Assembly (NCBI GenBank): GCA_905480255.1
Contig: CAJQPR010000111.1
Location: 1-37,750, forward strand
DNA: 37,750 nt
Source: an uncultured Woeseiaceae bacterium
Lineage (GTDB): Bacteria > Pseudomonadota > Gammaproteobacteria > Steroidobacterales > Woeseiaceae
Reading direction: 5' to 3'
This document shows, piece after piece, positions 8,102-16,461 of the stretch. The notes below the pieces were generated by a model. The model saw only the letters and a list, made by a program, of their open reading frames with translations. It was not told the origin of the DNA and searched no databases. The position numbers and the translations under genes are program-made. Numbering within the stretch: position 1 is the first letter of the stretch; the number at the start of each line of letters is the position of its first letter.

Positions 8102-9649
8102 CTAGTCGCTCCGGCGTGAAAATGCGCTGAAGCGGCGCAGCTCGAGTAGCCTGTAGCCGGTGTAGCTCCCGAGGAGCATGATCAGGGCCAGCGCAACAAA
8201 CTGCAGGCCGATGAAGTTGAAGCTCAGGTGCCTGATCAGCGGGTTGGTCATCGCAAGGTAGGCGGCGACTGCGGTCGCAAGGCTGCCGGATCCCTGTATC
8301 GCCACTTCACGCCATCCCTCTTCCTCCCAAAGAATTGACATTCGCTCAACCGTCCATGAAAGAATAATCATCGGGAAAAATGTGATTTTCAGGCCTTCAG
8401 CCAGGCCCACCCGGTAACTGAATACGCTGAAGATCGCGATGATAGTGATGACTGTAATAATTACCGCTGATATTCGCGCAACGAGCAGCAGGTTCAGATG
8501 CGACATATAACTTCGAATCATCAGGCCCACAGCAACCACGAGCAGAAAACCGACGAGTCCGGTGACTAGGCTCGTCTCGATGAATGCCAACGCAATCAGC
8601 ACCGGCATAAAGGTGCCGGAAGTTCGCAAGCCAACAAAGATGCGCAGAATGCAGACGACCAAAGCACCAATCGGCAGCAGCAGGATCGTTTTGAACATAG
8701 CCTGCTCTTCGATCGGCAGCGCATGAATGGAGAAACCAAGCCAGTTATCTGCCTCGCCTAGCGAGCTGGCAACCTGACCGTAGCTGGTCAGTTCCGAACG
8801 CAACATTGAAAAACTGAGATCTGATCCGAACCCGCCGTTCAGTTCGAGAACGTAACCCCGGGTCGGTTGCCACAGCATGAGAGGCAAGCTCCGCTCGTTC
8901 GTCTCAAGCGACAGCGGGAATACTTCGCTTCGATCGGCATCCCAGACCCGCAACATCGGTTTTAAATGCTGCCGGCGCCGCCCGTCTTCCAACACCAGGC
9001 CATATGCCGTGGTTGCCGGAATGCCGCGGCTCTGCAGCATGTCAGCCAGCAGGTCCGAGAGGTTATTCTCACCGGCCAGTTCCATCAGGAGTTGTTCGTT
9101 CTGCTGGCGGCCCGCTTCCCGGAACTGGCTCAGCAGCTGGCGAGTCAATGAGAACGGATCGGCAGAAAGACTGATCGCGCGATCAAGCACCGATTCAACG
9201 GCGGTGGCATAGGGCTCCTGCCAACTGGGTGGCTGCAGCGATGGCGGCGGCTCTTCCTCGAAATCGCCTGCGCTGCCGTCCCGTTCCAGGACTTCGACCC
9301 GGTAAAATAGTGTCTGTCGCCCGTTTGCCTCACGCACTGTCCATTGCGCAATCGGCAAGCCGGCGTCGTCTATGAAATTGAGGCCATATCCAGGAGATGC
9401 GCCACTTTCATCCAAAACCGAGAAGCCAGCCTGGTCAGTCGGGCGGCGCAAGTTGACCGACACCGGTTGATTTCTGGCAATAAACTGAATGCGTGCTTCA
9501 ATCGACCAGACGGATTTTTCAACGCCCGGAATCCATGGCACGTCATAGGAATAGTGCCGGTGAAAGGACTGGCCCAACCCGAGTACGAGCAGCAAGCCAA
9601 CAATGGCAAACAGGGATATCTGACGAGTTCGGGAAGATGGGCCGCTCAT
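8102..9649 (-). CDS. inactive transglutaminase-like domain fused to seven transmembrane helices
   Basis: The protein has 515 residues. Its layout is an N-terminal membrane anchor (about 11-27), a large periplasmic region to about 310, then seven hydrophobic helices to about 505, starting at MFKTILLLPIGALVVCIL. The periplasmic part contains a segment like a transglutaminase core (SRGIPATTAYGLVLEDG, then HLKPMLRVWD) without a convincing Cys-His-Asp triad. This agrees with the family described as inactive transglutaminase fused to 7TM. It probably acts as a receptor or scaffold across the inner membrane. It sits between the lipoprotein protease (4-base gap) and the ATP-grasp gene (3-base gap), so the three are almost certainly co-expressed and may form one complex. 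Confidence 0.85.
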   Translation of the reverse strand: MSGPSSRTRQISLFAIVGLLLVLGLGQSFHRHYSYDVPWIPGVEKSVWSIEARIQFIARNQPVSVNLRRPTDQAGFSVLDESGASPGYGLNFIDDAGLPIAQWTVREANGRQTLFYRVEVLERDGSAGDFEEEPPPSLQPPSWQEPYATAVESVLDRAISLSADPFSLTRQLLSQFREAGRQQNEQLLMELAGENNLSDLLADMLQSRGIPATTAYGLVLEDGRRRQHLKPMLRVWDADRSEVFPLSLETNERSLPLMLWQPTRGYVLELNGGFGSDLSFSMLRSELTSYGQVASSLGEADNWLGFSIHALPIEEQAMFKTILLLPIGALVVCILRIFVGLRTSGTFMPVLIALAFIETSLVTGLVGFLLVVAVGLMIRSYMSHLNLLLVARISAVIITVITIIAIFSVFSYRVGLAEGLKITFFPMIILSWTVERMSILWEEEGWREVAIQGSGSLATAVAAYLAMTNPLIRHLSFNFIGLQFVALALIMLLGSYTGYRLLELRRFSAFSRRSD

Positions 9650-9653
9650 TTAA

Positions 9654-10418
9654 TCAGGTTGCGTCGTATCGGTCTTGTGTATAGGACCTGGATACATCGA
9701 CGACGTATAGGTCCAGGAGAAATGCCCGACCCAGCAGCACCGGGTAAGTCATTCGTCTTCTGTCAGTCAGCGTGAATTCGGTCGACTGCAATTGCTGGCC
9801 AAGGCGAATGTCGATTTCAACTACGAACCTGCGCTCGGCATCCTCCGAATATGATTGCCGGACCATCACTTTTCGCTTAATGGGCAATTCGAATCCAATT
9901 GGCTCATCCTCAGGTTCATGCTGAAAATTGAAGCGAACCCAGTCTTCTCCATCACGCTCGAACTCGACAACTTCGCTTGCGCTCAACGACGAGGTTTCCG
10001 CACCAGTGTCCACCCGCGCGCGAAAATTCCCACCCGGAGGATCCATGTAGATCCATTCGATCGCACCAATTATCTCTTTGTTGCCAATGGGGTTGTCGCT
10101 GGTCGCCGGACATTCGGGTGCCCGCGGTGTTTCCACTGGCGGTCGCTGCATGCGATCAACAGCCAGCTCAACGCGGTCAGCCTGGGTTACCAGGGATTCA
10201 TCCAGGTTGCTCAGCAGCGGGCGGGTCTCCTCGAGGCTCAGCAGTAGCATCTCACATGCTTCCGCAAAAGATTCGTTTGCGGCTGGCGCGACGACCTCAA
10301 CCGCGGGAACGTCGACAGCCTGGACGACAGCAGGCTCGGGCGCAGCAACAGGCACCAGGCTCGCGCACCCGCCAGCCAGAAACAATGACAGCAAAATCAA
10401 AGACCTGAATATCACCAA
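9654..10418 (-). CDS. lipoprotein retropepsin-like aspartic protease (RimB-like, often mislabelled ATP-dependent zinc protease)
   Basis: The protein has 254 residues. The signal peptide ends in LAGGC with lipidated Cys18. A low-complexity linker rich in Pro, Ala and Val and a short helix lead to the protease domain at about 112-250. Asp137 lies in RVDTGAETSSL, the retropepsin D-T-G-A loop. YPVLLGRAFL near 225-234 matches the conserved hydrophobic-Leu-Gly-Arg strand of the same fold. One active-site Asp per chain implies a homodimer. The GTG start at 10418 has an AGGAG about 12 bases upstream. It is the first gene of the operon. The product is expected to be membrane-anchored and exported, whereas the RimK-like partner is cytoplasmic, so the 7TM protein may connect them. 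Confidence 0.85.
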   Translation of the reverse strand: MVIFRSLILLSLFLAGGCASLVPVAAPEPAVVQAVDVPAVEVVAPAANESFAEACEMLLLSLEETRPLLSNLDESLVTQADRVELAVDRMQRPPVETPRAPECPATSDNPIGNKEIIGAIEWIYMDPPGGNFRARVDTGAETSSLSASEVVEFERDGEDWVRFNFQHEPEDEPIGFELPIKRKVMVRQSYSEDAERRFVVEIDIRLGQQLQSTEFTLTDRRRMTYPVLLGRAFLLDLYVVDVSRSYTQDRYDAT

Positions 10419-10436
10419 ACGGAAAAGCTCCTGAAA

Positions 10437-10455
10437 TCTCGCGTGGGGCGCGAGA
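10437..10455 (-). promoter_or_regulatory. stable small hairpin in the 5' leader of the retropepsin operon
   Basis: TCTCGCG (10437-10443) and CGCGAGA (10449-10455) pair perfectly around a 5-base loop. On the minus strand the hairpin ends next to the AGGAG ribosome-binding site of the gene starting at 10418. It could modulate ribosome access or mark a leader structure. No known riboswitch class is recognised. Confidence 0.35.
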
Positions 10456-10614
10456 ATACACCGGTAAGTTGTCCGGCTGCATCCACTAGTTTAACAATCC
10501 GGCGGCAAGGATACTCAATCAATTTTAGGGTAGAAAAACACTAAGCCACTGATTTACAAGGTTATTGCTGTTAAACTGCCGCCTGTTTTGCCAATGAATT
10601 GAACGGGAACATAA

Positions 10615-11055
10615 ATGTCAGCGTACACGCAGGAACTCACTGTCAACTGGGGAGAATCCGATCCCTTTGGCCTTGTCTATTATGCGCGTGAAGTGGCGTG
10701 GTTCAACGAGATCGAGCATGAACTGTTTCGCCAGATCGGCTATCCGATTAATCGCATGATTAATGAGGCGCGAAGTGCCTTCGTCATGGGTGAGATTCAG
10801 TTCCGCTTTGTCGGACCGGCCGCGTACGGCGACAAGGTGGAGTGTACGTTGACATTAATAGAAGTGCGGGACAAAACGGTTCTGTGGCACTGCAATGCAA
10901 CCAACATGAAGACGGGCCAGCAGATTACCGAAGGAAAAGCGACTCGTGTCTATGCTGAAATCATGGATGATGGCAATCTGCGATCGCGACATATTCCGGA
11001 TGACATTCGTGAAGCACTGAGCCAGTTTAAAGATAATAACGGTGAGAAAGCTTAA
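10615..11055 (+). CDS. acyl-CoA thioesterase, hotdog fold (4-hydroxybenzoyl-CoA thioesterase / YbgC type)
   Basis: This is a 146-residue single-hotdog thioesterase that hydrolyses acyl-CoA thioesters. The active-site segment is at the N-terminus: GESDPFGLVYYARE with Asp16, equivalent to the catalytic Asp of the D-x-x-G-(I/V)-(V/L)-(Y/H) motif. The long central helix (EVAWFNEIEHELFRQIGYP) follows directly, as expected. No signal peptide is present. Acyl preference cannot be read. It converges on the guanine deaminase gene with only 7 bases between stops and is divergent from the retropepsin operon, sharing a 196-base intergenic region that must hold both promoters. Confidence 0.85.
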   Translation: MSAYTQELTVNWGESDPFGLVYYAREVAWFNEIEHELFRQIGYPINRMINEARSAFVMGEIQFRFVGPAAYGDKVECTLTLIEVRDKTVLWHCNATNMKTGQQITEGKATRVYAEIMDDGNLRSRHIPDDIREALSQFKDNNGEKA

Positions 11056-11062
11056 AGTCGTT

Positions 11063-12430
11063 TCAGGCTCGGACTTGTCGGCCCTGCACCCACACATTTT
11101 TTATGTTTTGTCGGTCGGCGTTGTAGATAATCTTTTGCAGGATGTCATCAGGCGAATCCAGATTTTCCCAGACAACCAGGTTTGATCCGGCAACTCCGGT
11201 GTCGACAAGCACGGCATCAAATTCAAAGTCCTGCCTGAATTGACCCACCTTGAGGCCGAGCGCGTTAGCGCCGCCCACGGTTGCCATCCAGAATGCTTCC
11301 CGAAAATCGATGCGCGATTCGGGTGTTCCTCTGTCGTCCGCCGCCATTCGTGGATTGACACCGTCCTCAAGTGCTCGCGATACGCCTATCGCTGACTGGC
11401 AATTGTGCAGAATGCTTGGACTCGGTCCACCGGAAATGTCAGTGCCCAAACCCACTTTAAGACCGGAGTCGAGCGCTTTGCGCAGCGGAAACACGGAATG
11501 TGAAAAGTACAGGTTCGACAATGGACAATGGGCGACGCTGCTCGCGCGTGCTTTTATCGTCGACATGTCCTCGTCGTCGATCAGGTTGGAATGAGCGAGA
11601 ATGGTTTTGCCTGTCAGCAGTCCGATCCGGTCGAGGCTTTGCGTATCCTTCATGCCGTGGCGATCGATGACGTATTGATGCTCCCAGTCGCTTTCCGAGC
11701 AGTGGGTTTGTACGTGGCATCCATATTCGCTCACTATCTGTGCAAGACCGTGAAGCATCTCGTCCGTGCAGCTTGGAATAAATCGAGGCGTAACAGCAGG
11801 TAAAACAAGGGGCCGGCCATTGTTCGGAATTGCATTGATATGTTCGATCAGTTCCCTGGTGCCGTCCAGCCCGGCGGTAGTTGAATTGTCGCGATAGAAT
11901 TCGGGACATTCGTCGATGTTGTCCATCGCAACCTTTCCGATGATCGCCCGTTGCCCTTTGTCATGGGCGATGTCCGCAAGAAGCGTCGTCGCCGCGACGT
12001 GAACGGTGCCGAAATACGCAGCTGTTGTCGTTCCGTTTGCCAGCAGGTTGTCGACCAACGACTCGTAGCTTTGCCGCGCAAAATCAATATCGTCATATTT
12101 GGCTTCGAGCGGAAAAGTGCGCTGCTGTAACCATTCGTTAAGTGGCATCTCCAGCGCCTTGCCCATTTGAGGCCACTGCGGCGCGTGAATGTGCAGGTCA
12201 ACAAAGCCGGGGAGCAGGTATTGTCCCGGGCGGAGTTCGGTTAGCGTTCCTGCTTCCCTGGCCGAGGAAAGGATCTCCGGGTGCCGGGGGGAATTCTGCG
12301 GGCAAACCGTGGCGATCCTGCCATCACTGGTGACAGAAATCAGCGCGCCTGCAAGAACCTCTACTTCGCCAAATACCGGCGTGTGAAGTAGCGTGCCATG
12401 GATAACTATAGCGGCAGGAGCATCATGCAT
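11063..12430 (-). CDS. guaD: guanine deaminase (amidohydrolase superfamily)
   Basis: A cytosolic zinc enzyme converting guanine to xanthine and ammonia. Family landmarks are clear: the PGFVDLHIHAPQWPQMG metal and substrate segment, the TPRFIPSCT stretch typical of guanine deaminases (TPRFxxSC), the QTHCSE metal and acid motif, a HSNLID histidine, and GTDISGG holding the C-terminal Asp ligand. Length (455 residues) matches the family. The frame extends 11 codons further to a TTG, but the ATG at 12430 places the usual N-terminus and is preferred. The gene is single and divergent from the P-loop protein gene. The product xanthine would feed purine breakdown, but no xanthine dehydrogenase is in the window. 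Confidence 0.9.
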   Translation of the reverse strand: MHDAPAAIVIHGTLLHTPVFGEVEVLAGALISVTSDGRIATVCPQNSPRHPEILSSAREAGTLTELRPGQYLLPGFVDLHIHAPQWPQMGKALEMPLNEWLQQRTFPLEAKYDDIDFARQSYESLVDNLLANGTTTAAYFGTVHVAATTLLADIAHDKGQRAIIGKVAMDNIDECPEFYRDNSTTAGLDGTRELIEHINAIPNNGRPLVLPAVTPRFIPSCTDEMLHGLAQIVSEYGCHVQTHCSESDWEHQYVIDRHGMKDTQSLDRIGLLTGKTILAHSNLIDDEDMSTIKARASSVAHCPLSNLYFSHSVFPLRKALDSGLKVGLGTDISGGPSPSILHNCQSAIGVSRALEDGVNPRMAADDRGTPESRIDFREAFWMATVGGANALGLKVGQFRQDFEFDAVLVDTGVAGSNLVVWENLDSPDDILQKIIYNADRQNIKNVWVQGRQVRA

Positions 12431-12539
12431 TGTCCGGATTCTAGCACCCCGCCAGCCGCTCAATCAGGGTAATTGCGGATACCGGGTGGCCCGGAAATAG
12501 CGGATAAATTCAGGAACTTATCTTCTCCCGGAGGGCGAA

Positions 12540-13091
12540 ATGATTGTATTCGTAGGTGGCATCATAGGCGCCGGGAAATCCACAGTTGCGAAGGGGCTTG
12601 CTCGCCATTTCGGCTTTCCTTACTACGATGTGGATGAAATAAAAAAGCGGGTATTTCGCAAAGATCCGGACTACGCAAAAAACATTGCGGAGGGAATTCC
12701 ATTCAGTGACGAACTTCGCCGGGAAGTGTTCAGGCAGGTGTTCGACGATCTTGAGAGCCTTGTTGGTGAGCACCCGCATATTGTGGTGGATGAGACCCTG
12801 CACAAAAGAGAGATCCGGCATTTTCTCTATGAAGAAGCGCAACGCATTGCAGGAGGCTTCATAGTCATCTGGGTGCAGGCGCGCGAGGAGGTCATCATCA
12901 GGCGTCTTGGTGCACAGAAGCGAACTGGCCACCTGCTGAATGATCCGCTCCCATTGCACAACGCATTCAAGCGCGCATTCGAAGAATATGATCGCTGTGT
13001 CATTGACTGCCACAATAACGGGCGGGTTGAGGAAACCGTTGCTGACCTGGTAAATCTCTTCGAAAATGTCGCAGAACTGGCACGCCGATAG
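12540..13091 (+). CDS. small P-loop NTPase / kinase-like protein
   Basis: A 183-residue soluble protein with a Walker A loop at residues 6-15 (GGIIGAGKST) directly after the first beta strand, as in nucleotide and small-molecule kinases. DVDEIKKRVF near 30 resembles the substrate-binding acid in kinases of the shikimate, adenylylsulfate or cytidylate type. IVVDETL near 82 would be Walker B. Arg pairs in a lid-like REEVIIRRLGAQKRTG segment (about 118-133) fit phosphoryl transfer. A strong GGAGG precedes the start. The phosphate acceptor is unknown. It is followed by about 140 bases before the antiporter gene, so it may be a separate transcription unit. Confidence 0.78.
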   Translation: MIVFVGGIIGAGKSTVAKGLARHFGFPYYDVDEIKKRVFRKDPDYAKNIAEGIPFSDELRREVFRQVFDDLESLVGEHPHIVVDETLHKREIRHFLYEEAQRIAGGFIVIWVQAREEVIIRRLGAQKRTGHLLNDPLPLHNAFKRAFEEYDRCVIDCHNNGRVEETVADLVNLFENVAELARR

Positions 13092-13230
13092 ACCGGAAGC
13101 CAGTTTCTTCGTGGCGGAAGAACGTCTGCAGCGACCAATCATCCTGGTTCTGATCTCTGTAGCCATTAGGTGATATCCTTTCGGCCGATCCGGACATTTG
13201 ACTTCGACCCAGGCACAAGGTCTTCAGCTG

Positions 13231-14520
13231 ATGAGTATTTTTGAAATAGCGGCGATCCTTATCGGCCTGTCTGCGTTTTTCGGATACCTCAATCACAAAT
13301 TCCTGCGGCTGCCACACACTATTGGTCTGGTCGTCATCGCGTTGACCGCGTCTCTCGCTATTGTCATTCTCGAATTAGTCCGGCCCGAGACGAATGTGTC
13401 AGAGAGCGTGACCGGTGTTCTCCTCGGCATCGATTTTCATGATGCCGTAATGAACGGCATGCTCAGTTTCTTGCTTTTCGCGGGCGCATTGCATGTCGAC
13501 TTTTCGGTGTTTAGATCCCAATCGCTCGCGATTGGACTCATGGCAACCCTCGGCATCATGATTTCAACCTTCCTGATCGGCTGGGTGACGTGGTTGCTAC
13601 TCAACTTCTTCAACATCGAGACGCCTTTTATATGGGCGCTCGTTTTCGGCGCATTGATTAGTCCAACCGATCCAGTCGCCGTCCTGGGTCTTTTTAAAAC
13701 CGTTCACGTTCCGGAGACGCTTGAGGCAAAGATGGCTGGCGAGTCATTGTTCAACGATGGCGTTGGCGTGGTCGTCTTCACCGTTGTCCTTACGATTGCA
13801 GCCGGAAGTGGCGGCCACGGCGGAGAAGTGACAGTAATGTCTGTTGCGAGTCTGTTCGTGACCGAGGCAGTCGGTGGAACGGTTCTCGGACTACTTGCGG
13901 GTTACATTGGCTACCGTGCAATGCATCACATTGACGAGCACAATCTTGAAGTGATGATTACGCTGGCGGTGGTAATGGTGACCTACGTGGTGGCGCTGCG
14001 CCTGCACCTGAGCGGTCCGATTGCCATGGTCGTTGCCGGCCTGCTGATTGGCAACAAGGGAATGCGATTTGCGGTTAGTGAGAATACTCGGGACCATATA
14101 CGCACGTTCTGGTCATTGCTCGATGAAATCCTGAATTCGGTCCTGTTTCTCCTGATCGGGCTTGAAGTACTGGTTATCGCCCAACGCGCCGACCATATTG
14201 GTGTTGCGTTGCTGTTGATCCCCGTGACACTCGCTGCCCGTTGGGCCGCAGTTTTTGTTCCCATTACCATTCTGTCCAGGTGGCGCTCGTTTACCAAAGG
14301 TGCCATCCCGATTCTGACCTGGGGTGGCCTGCGTGGTGGAATTGCCGTTGCGCTGGCCTTATCTTTGCCGGTCAACGAATATAAGCCCACCATCCTGACA
14401 ATTACCTATGCTGTCGTATTGTTCTCGATCATTGTGCAGGGACTGACAATCAAGATGCTGGTGGAGCGCACGGTGTCCCGGGGATCAATCGACGACGATA
14501 TGGAAGTGAATGTTGTTTAA
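13231..14520 (+). CDS. Na+/H+ antiporter, CPA1 family
   Basis: An inner-membrane monovalent cation/proton antiporter with about 12 helices. Diagnostic pieces are SPTDP (144-148) and ESLFNDG (171-177) with the Asn175-Asp176 ion-binding pair of electroneutral CPA1 exchangers. A later GGLRGGIAVALALSLP helix carries the conserved Arg. The frame opens at a TTG at 13198, but the ATG at 13231 puts the first helix at the usual place. The likely role is Na+ extrusion and pH homeostasis. Its last 11 bases overlap the start of the next gene, so the two are translationally coupled. Confidence 0.88.
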   Translation: MSIFEIAAILIGLSAFFGYLNHKFLRLPHTIGLVVIALTASLAIVILELVRPETNVSESVTGVLLGIDFHDAVMNGMLSFLLFAGALHVDFSVFRSQSLAIGLMATLGIMISTFLIGWVTWLLLNFFNIETPFIWALVFGALISPTDPVAVLGLFKTVHVPETLEAKMAGESLFNDGVGVVVFTVVLTIAAGSGGHGGEVTVMSVASLFVTEAVGGTVLGLLAGYIGYRAMHHIDEHNLEVMITLAVVMVTYVVALRLHLSGPIAMVVAGLLIGNKGMRFAVSENTRDHIRTFWSLLDEILNSVLFLLIGLEVLVIAQRADHIGVALLLIPVTLAARWAAVFVPITILSRWRSFTKGAIPILTWGGLRGGIAVALALSLPVNEYKPTILTITYAVVLFSIIVQGLTIKMLVERTVSRGSIDDDMEVNVV

Positions 14521-15271
14521 CTGGCTAGGCAACCTGTTTGGCAGGCGCACTGCCGTTCAGTCGAAGCGCCATAATCCGGTGCTGGACTTCGCCGTGCAAC
14601 GTGCCGCAGAGACCTATAACGAAATACCGCTGAAGGAATTCATTGACGAAGAACGGCGAGCAAAACTTGCGCGCGAGCTATTCCTTGAGGTTAACCGGAT
14701 CTGCGCGACGGCAGATCCATTAACGGAATGCCGGGAGCATCTTGTCGCGACAATGTTGAAATTCGCGTCGTACCAGGTATTGGTTATCCCGCCAGAGCCC
14801 AAAGCGGACCCGTCGGGACTGCGCGCGCAACCTGGAATTACCGGGGAACTTCGGGAGCACCTGGTCGGACTGTGTGCAAAAAACGATGTTTTGCGATCGA
14901 CGATGTTTGAGATTACGGATTCCGATGATTTCGACGACCTTTGGGAAATATTGCAACGTTTGTACTGGGAATCGTTCTGGCTGCTCGAAACGTTAAATGC
15001 TACCAGGATCGGGTTGAAGGACTCAGTTGAACATCACGACTGGTACCCCGAGTTTCTCTACGCAACCTGCGTCAGTCTTGAGCATACCTATCGGTGGGAG
15101 CTTGAACTGCCACCGGCCTTTGACGAAAGCATTGCCAGGGATGCGGCCAACGTATACTCGGTCTTCGCCGATATTGTTCTCTCCGGCGCGGCGGACCCTG
15201 GGCTTGAATGGCGTGACTACTGCCGGGGGATGAATGTTCCAACGCCGGATTTTGACGAGTCAATGCGATGA
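14510..15271 (+). CDS. uncharacterised soluble protein in antiporter-MFS operon
   Basis: A 253-residue protein with no signal peptide. A short hydrophobic-aromatic N-terminus (MLFNWLGNLFGRR) could be a membrane-touching amphipathic helix. The rest is mainly helical and acidic, with Trp- and Tyr-rich stretches (LYWESFWLLETLN near 160; HHDWYPEFLYATC near 187). I recognise no family. It overlaps the antiporter gene upstream by 11 bases and the MFS gene downstream by ATGA, so it is certainly made together with two transporters. A regulatory or accessory role for one of them is a reasonable guess only. Confidence 0.75.
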   Translation: MLFNWLGNLFGRRTAVQSKRHNPVLDFAVQRAAETYNEIPLKEFIDEERRAKLARELFLEVNRICATADPLTECREHLVATMLKFASYQVLVIPPEPKADPSGLRAQPGITGELREHLVGLCAKNDVLRSTMFEITDSDDFDDLWEILQRLYWESFWLLETLNATRIGLKDSVEHHDWYPEFLYATCVSLEHTYRWELELPPAFDESIARDAANVYSVFADIVLSGAADPGLEWRDYCRGMNVPTPDFDESMR

Positions 15272-16461
15272 GTCGTTCGAAATGGCAGTCCCCGGTGGCG
15301 CTGCTGATGCTGATGAGCATCGCAATGCCCATCGCATTCAATACCTGGAACGCCCTGCTTAATAACTTTGTGGTTGAGCGGGCTGCGTTCACGGGTGTTG
15401 AAATCGGCATACTGCAGAGCCTGCGGGAAGTTCCTGGTTTCATGGCATTTACTACGGTGTTTGTCTTGTTGCTTATCAGGGAGCAGACATTCGCCGTTTT
15501 TTCCCTGGCCTTGTTGGGAGCTGGCGTAGCCGCAACAGGTTTCTTCCCGACGGTGTACGGCCTGTACTTCACCACGGTTATCATGTCGCTTGGGTTTCAT
15601 TATTTTGAGGCCGTAAAGCAGTCTCTTTCCTTGCAGTGGCTATCGCACGATGAGGCGCCGCAGGTTCTCGGCAAGCTGATTTCAGTGGCGGCCATAACTT
15701 CACTGATCATTTACGGCCTGCTATGGATTCTTCTCGAAATCTTCGAAATGGATTACCTGTGGCTTTTCGTGATTGCCGGCACAATATGTGCGGCGCTCGC
15801 TGTCGTCATGTGGCTCGGTTTTCCGCATTATCCAAGCAAGACACAGCAGCACAGCCACATTGTGGTAAGAAAGAGGTACTGGCTTTATTACGCACTGACA
15901 TTCTTCTCCGGAGCGCGGCGCCAGATATTCATGGTGTTCGCCGCGTTTTTGATGGTGGAGAAATTTGGCTATTCGGCTGCGCAGCTAACGCTGCTTTTCC
16001 TGATCAACTACGCCTTCAACTGGCTGTTTGCAGAAAAAATCGGTGTCGTGATCAGGAGAATAGGGGAGCGCAATGCGTTGACCATCGAATACGTCGGCCT
16101 GATCCTGATCTTCTCCGCCTACGCATTCGTTGAAGATCCTTACCTTGCGGCCGGGCTCTACATTGTCGATCACATGTTTTTTGCCTTATACATTGCGATG
16201 ACAACGTATTTTCAAAAAATTGCCGATCCGGCGGACCTGGCCAGCAGCGCTGGCGTCTCATTCACAATCAATCACATTGCAGCTGTCATCGTTCCGGCGG
16301 CACTTGGGCTTGTCTGGGTTTCGTCCAATGCCGCTGTATTTCTGATCGGAACCGCTTTCGCCGTTTGTTCTCTGGTTCTCGCGCGGAACGTGCCGGACCG
16401 TCCGGCGCCTGGCAACGAAGTCCGATTCGGGAAAATCGAACTGGCAGAAAACAAGATCTAG
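15268..16461 (+). CDS. MFS transporter
   Basis: A 397-residue polytopic inner-membrane protein with about 12 hydrophobic helices in two halves, separated by a polar loop near residue 190-205 (HYPSKTQQHSHIVVRKRYW). It belongs to the major facilitator type by overall pattern; the substrate is not apparent. Helix 1 has a NTWNALLNNF element and the first loop carries EVPGFMAF. Translation is coupled to the preceding gene by an ATGA overlap. The stop codon shares the CTAG at 16458-16461 with the stop of the convergent OsmC gene. Confidence 0.8.
   Translation: MSRSKWQSPVALLMLMSIAMPIAFNTWNALLNNFVVERAAFTGVEIGILQSLREVPGFMAFTTVFVLLLIREQTFAVFSLALLGAGVAATGFFPTVYGLYFTTVIMSLGFHYFEAVKQSLSLQWLSHDEAPQVLGKLISVAAITSLIIYGLLWILLEIFEMDYLWLFVIAGTICAALAVVMWLGFPHYPSKTQQHSHIVVRKRYWLYYALTFFSGARRQIFMVFAAFLMVEKFGYSAAQLTLLFLINYAFNWLFAEKIGVVIRRIGERNALTIEYVGLILIFSAYAFVEDPYLAAGLYIVDHMFFALYIAMTTYFQKIADPADLASSAGVSFTINHIAAVIVPAALGLVWVSSNAAVFLIGTAFAVCSLVLARNVPDRPAPGNEVRFGKIELAENKI

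Noticed and set aside
12540-13091. Zeta-toxin-like kinase of a toxin-antitoxin pair
   Set aside because: A Walker A loop alone is not enough, and no small antitoxin gene lies beside it.
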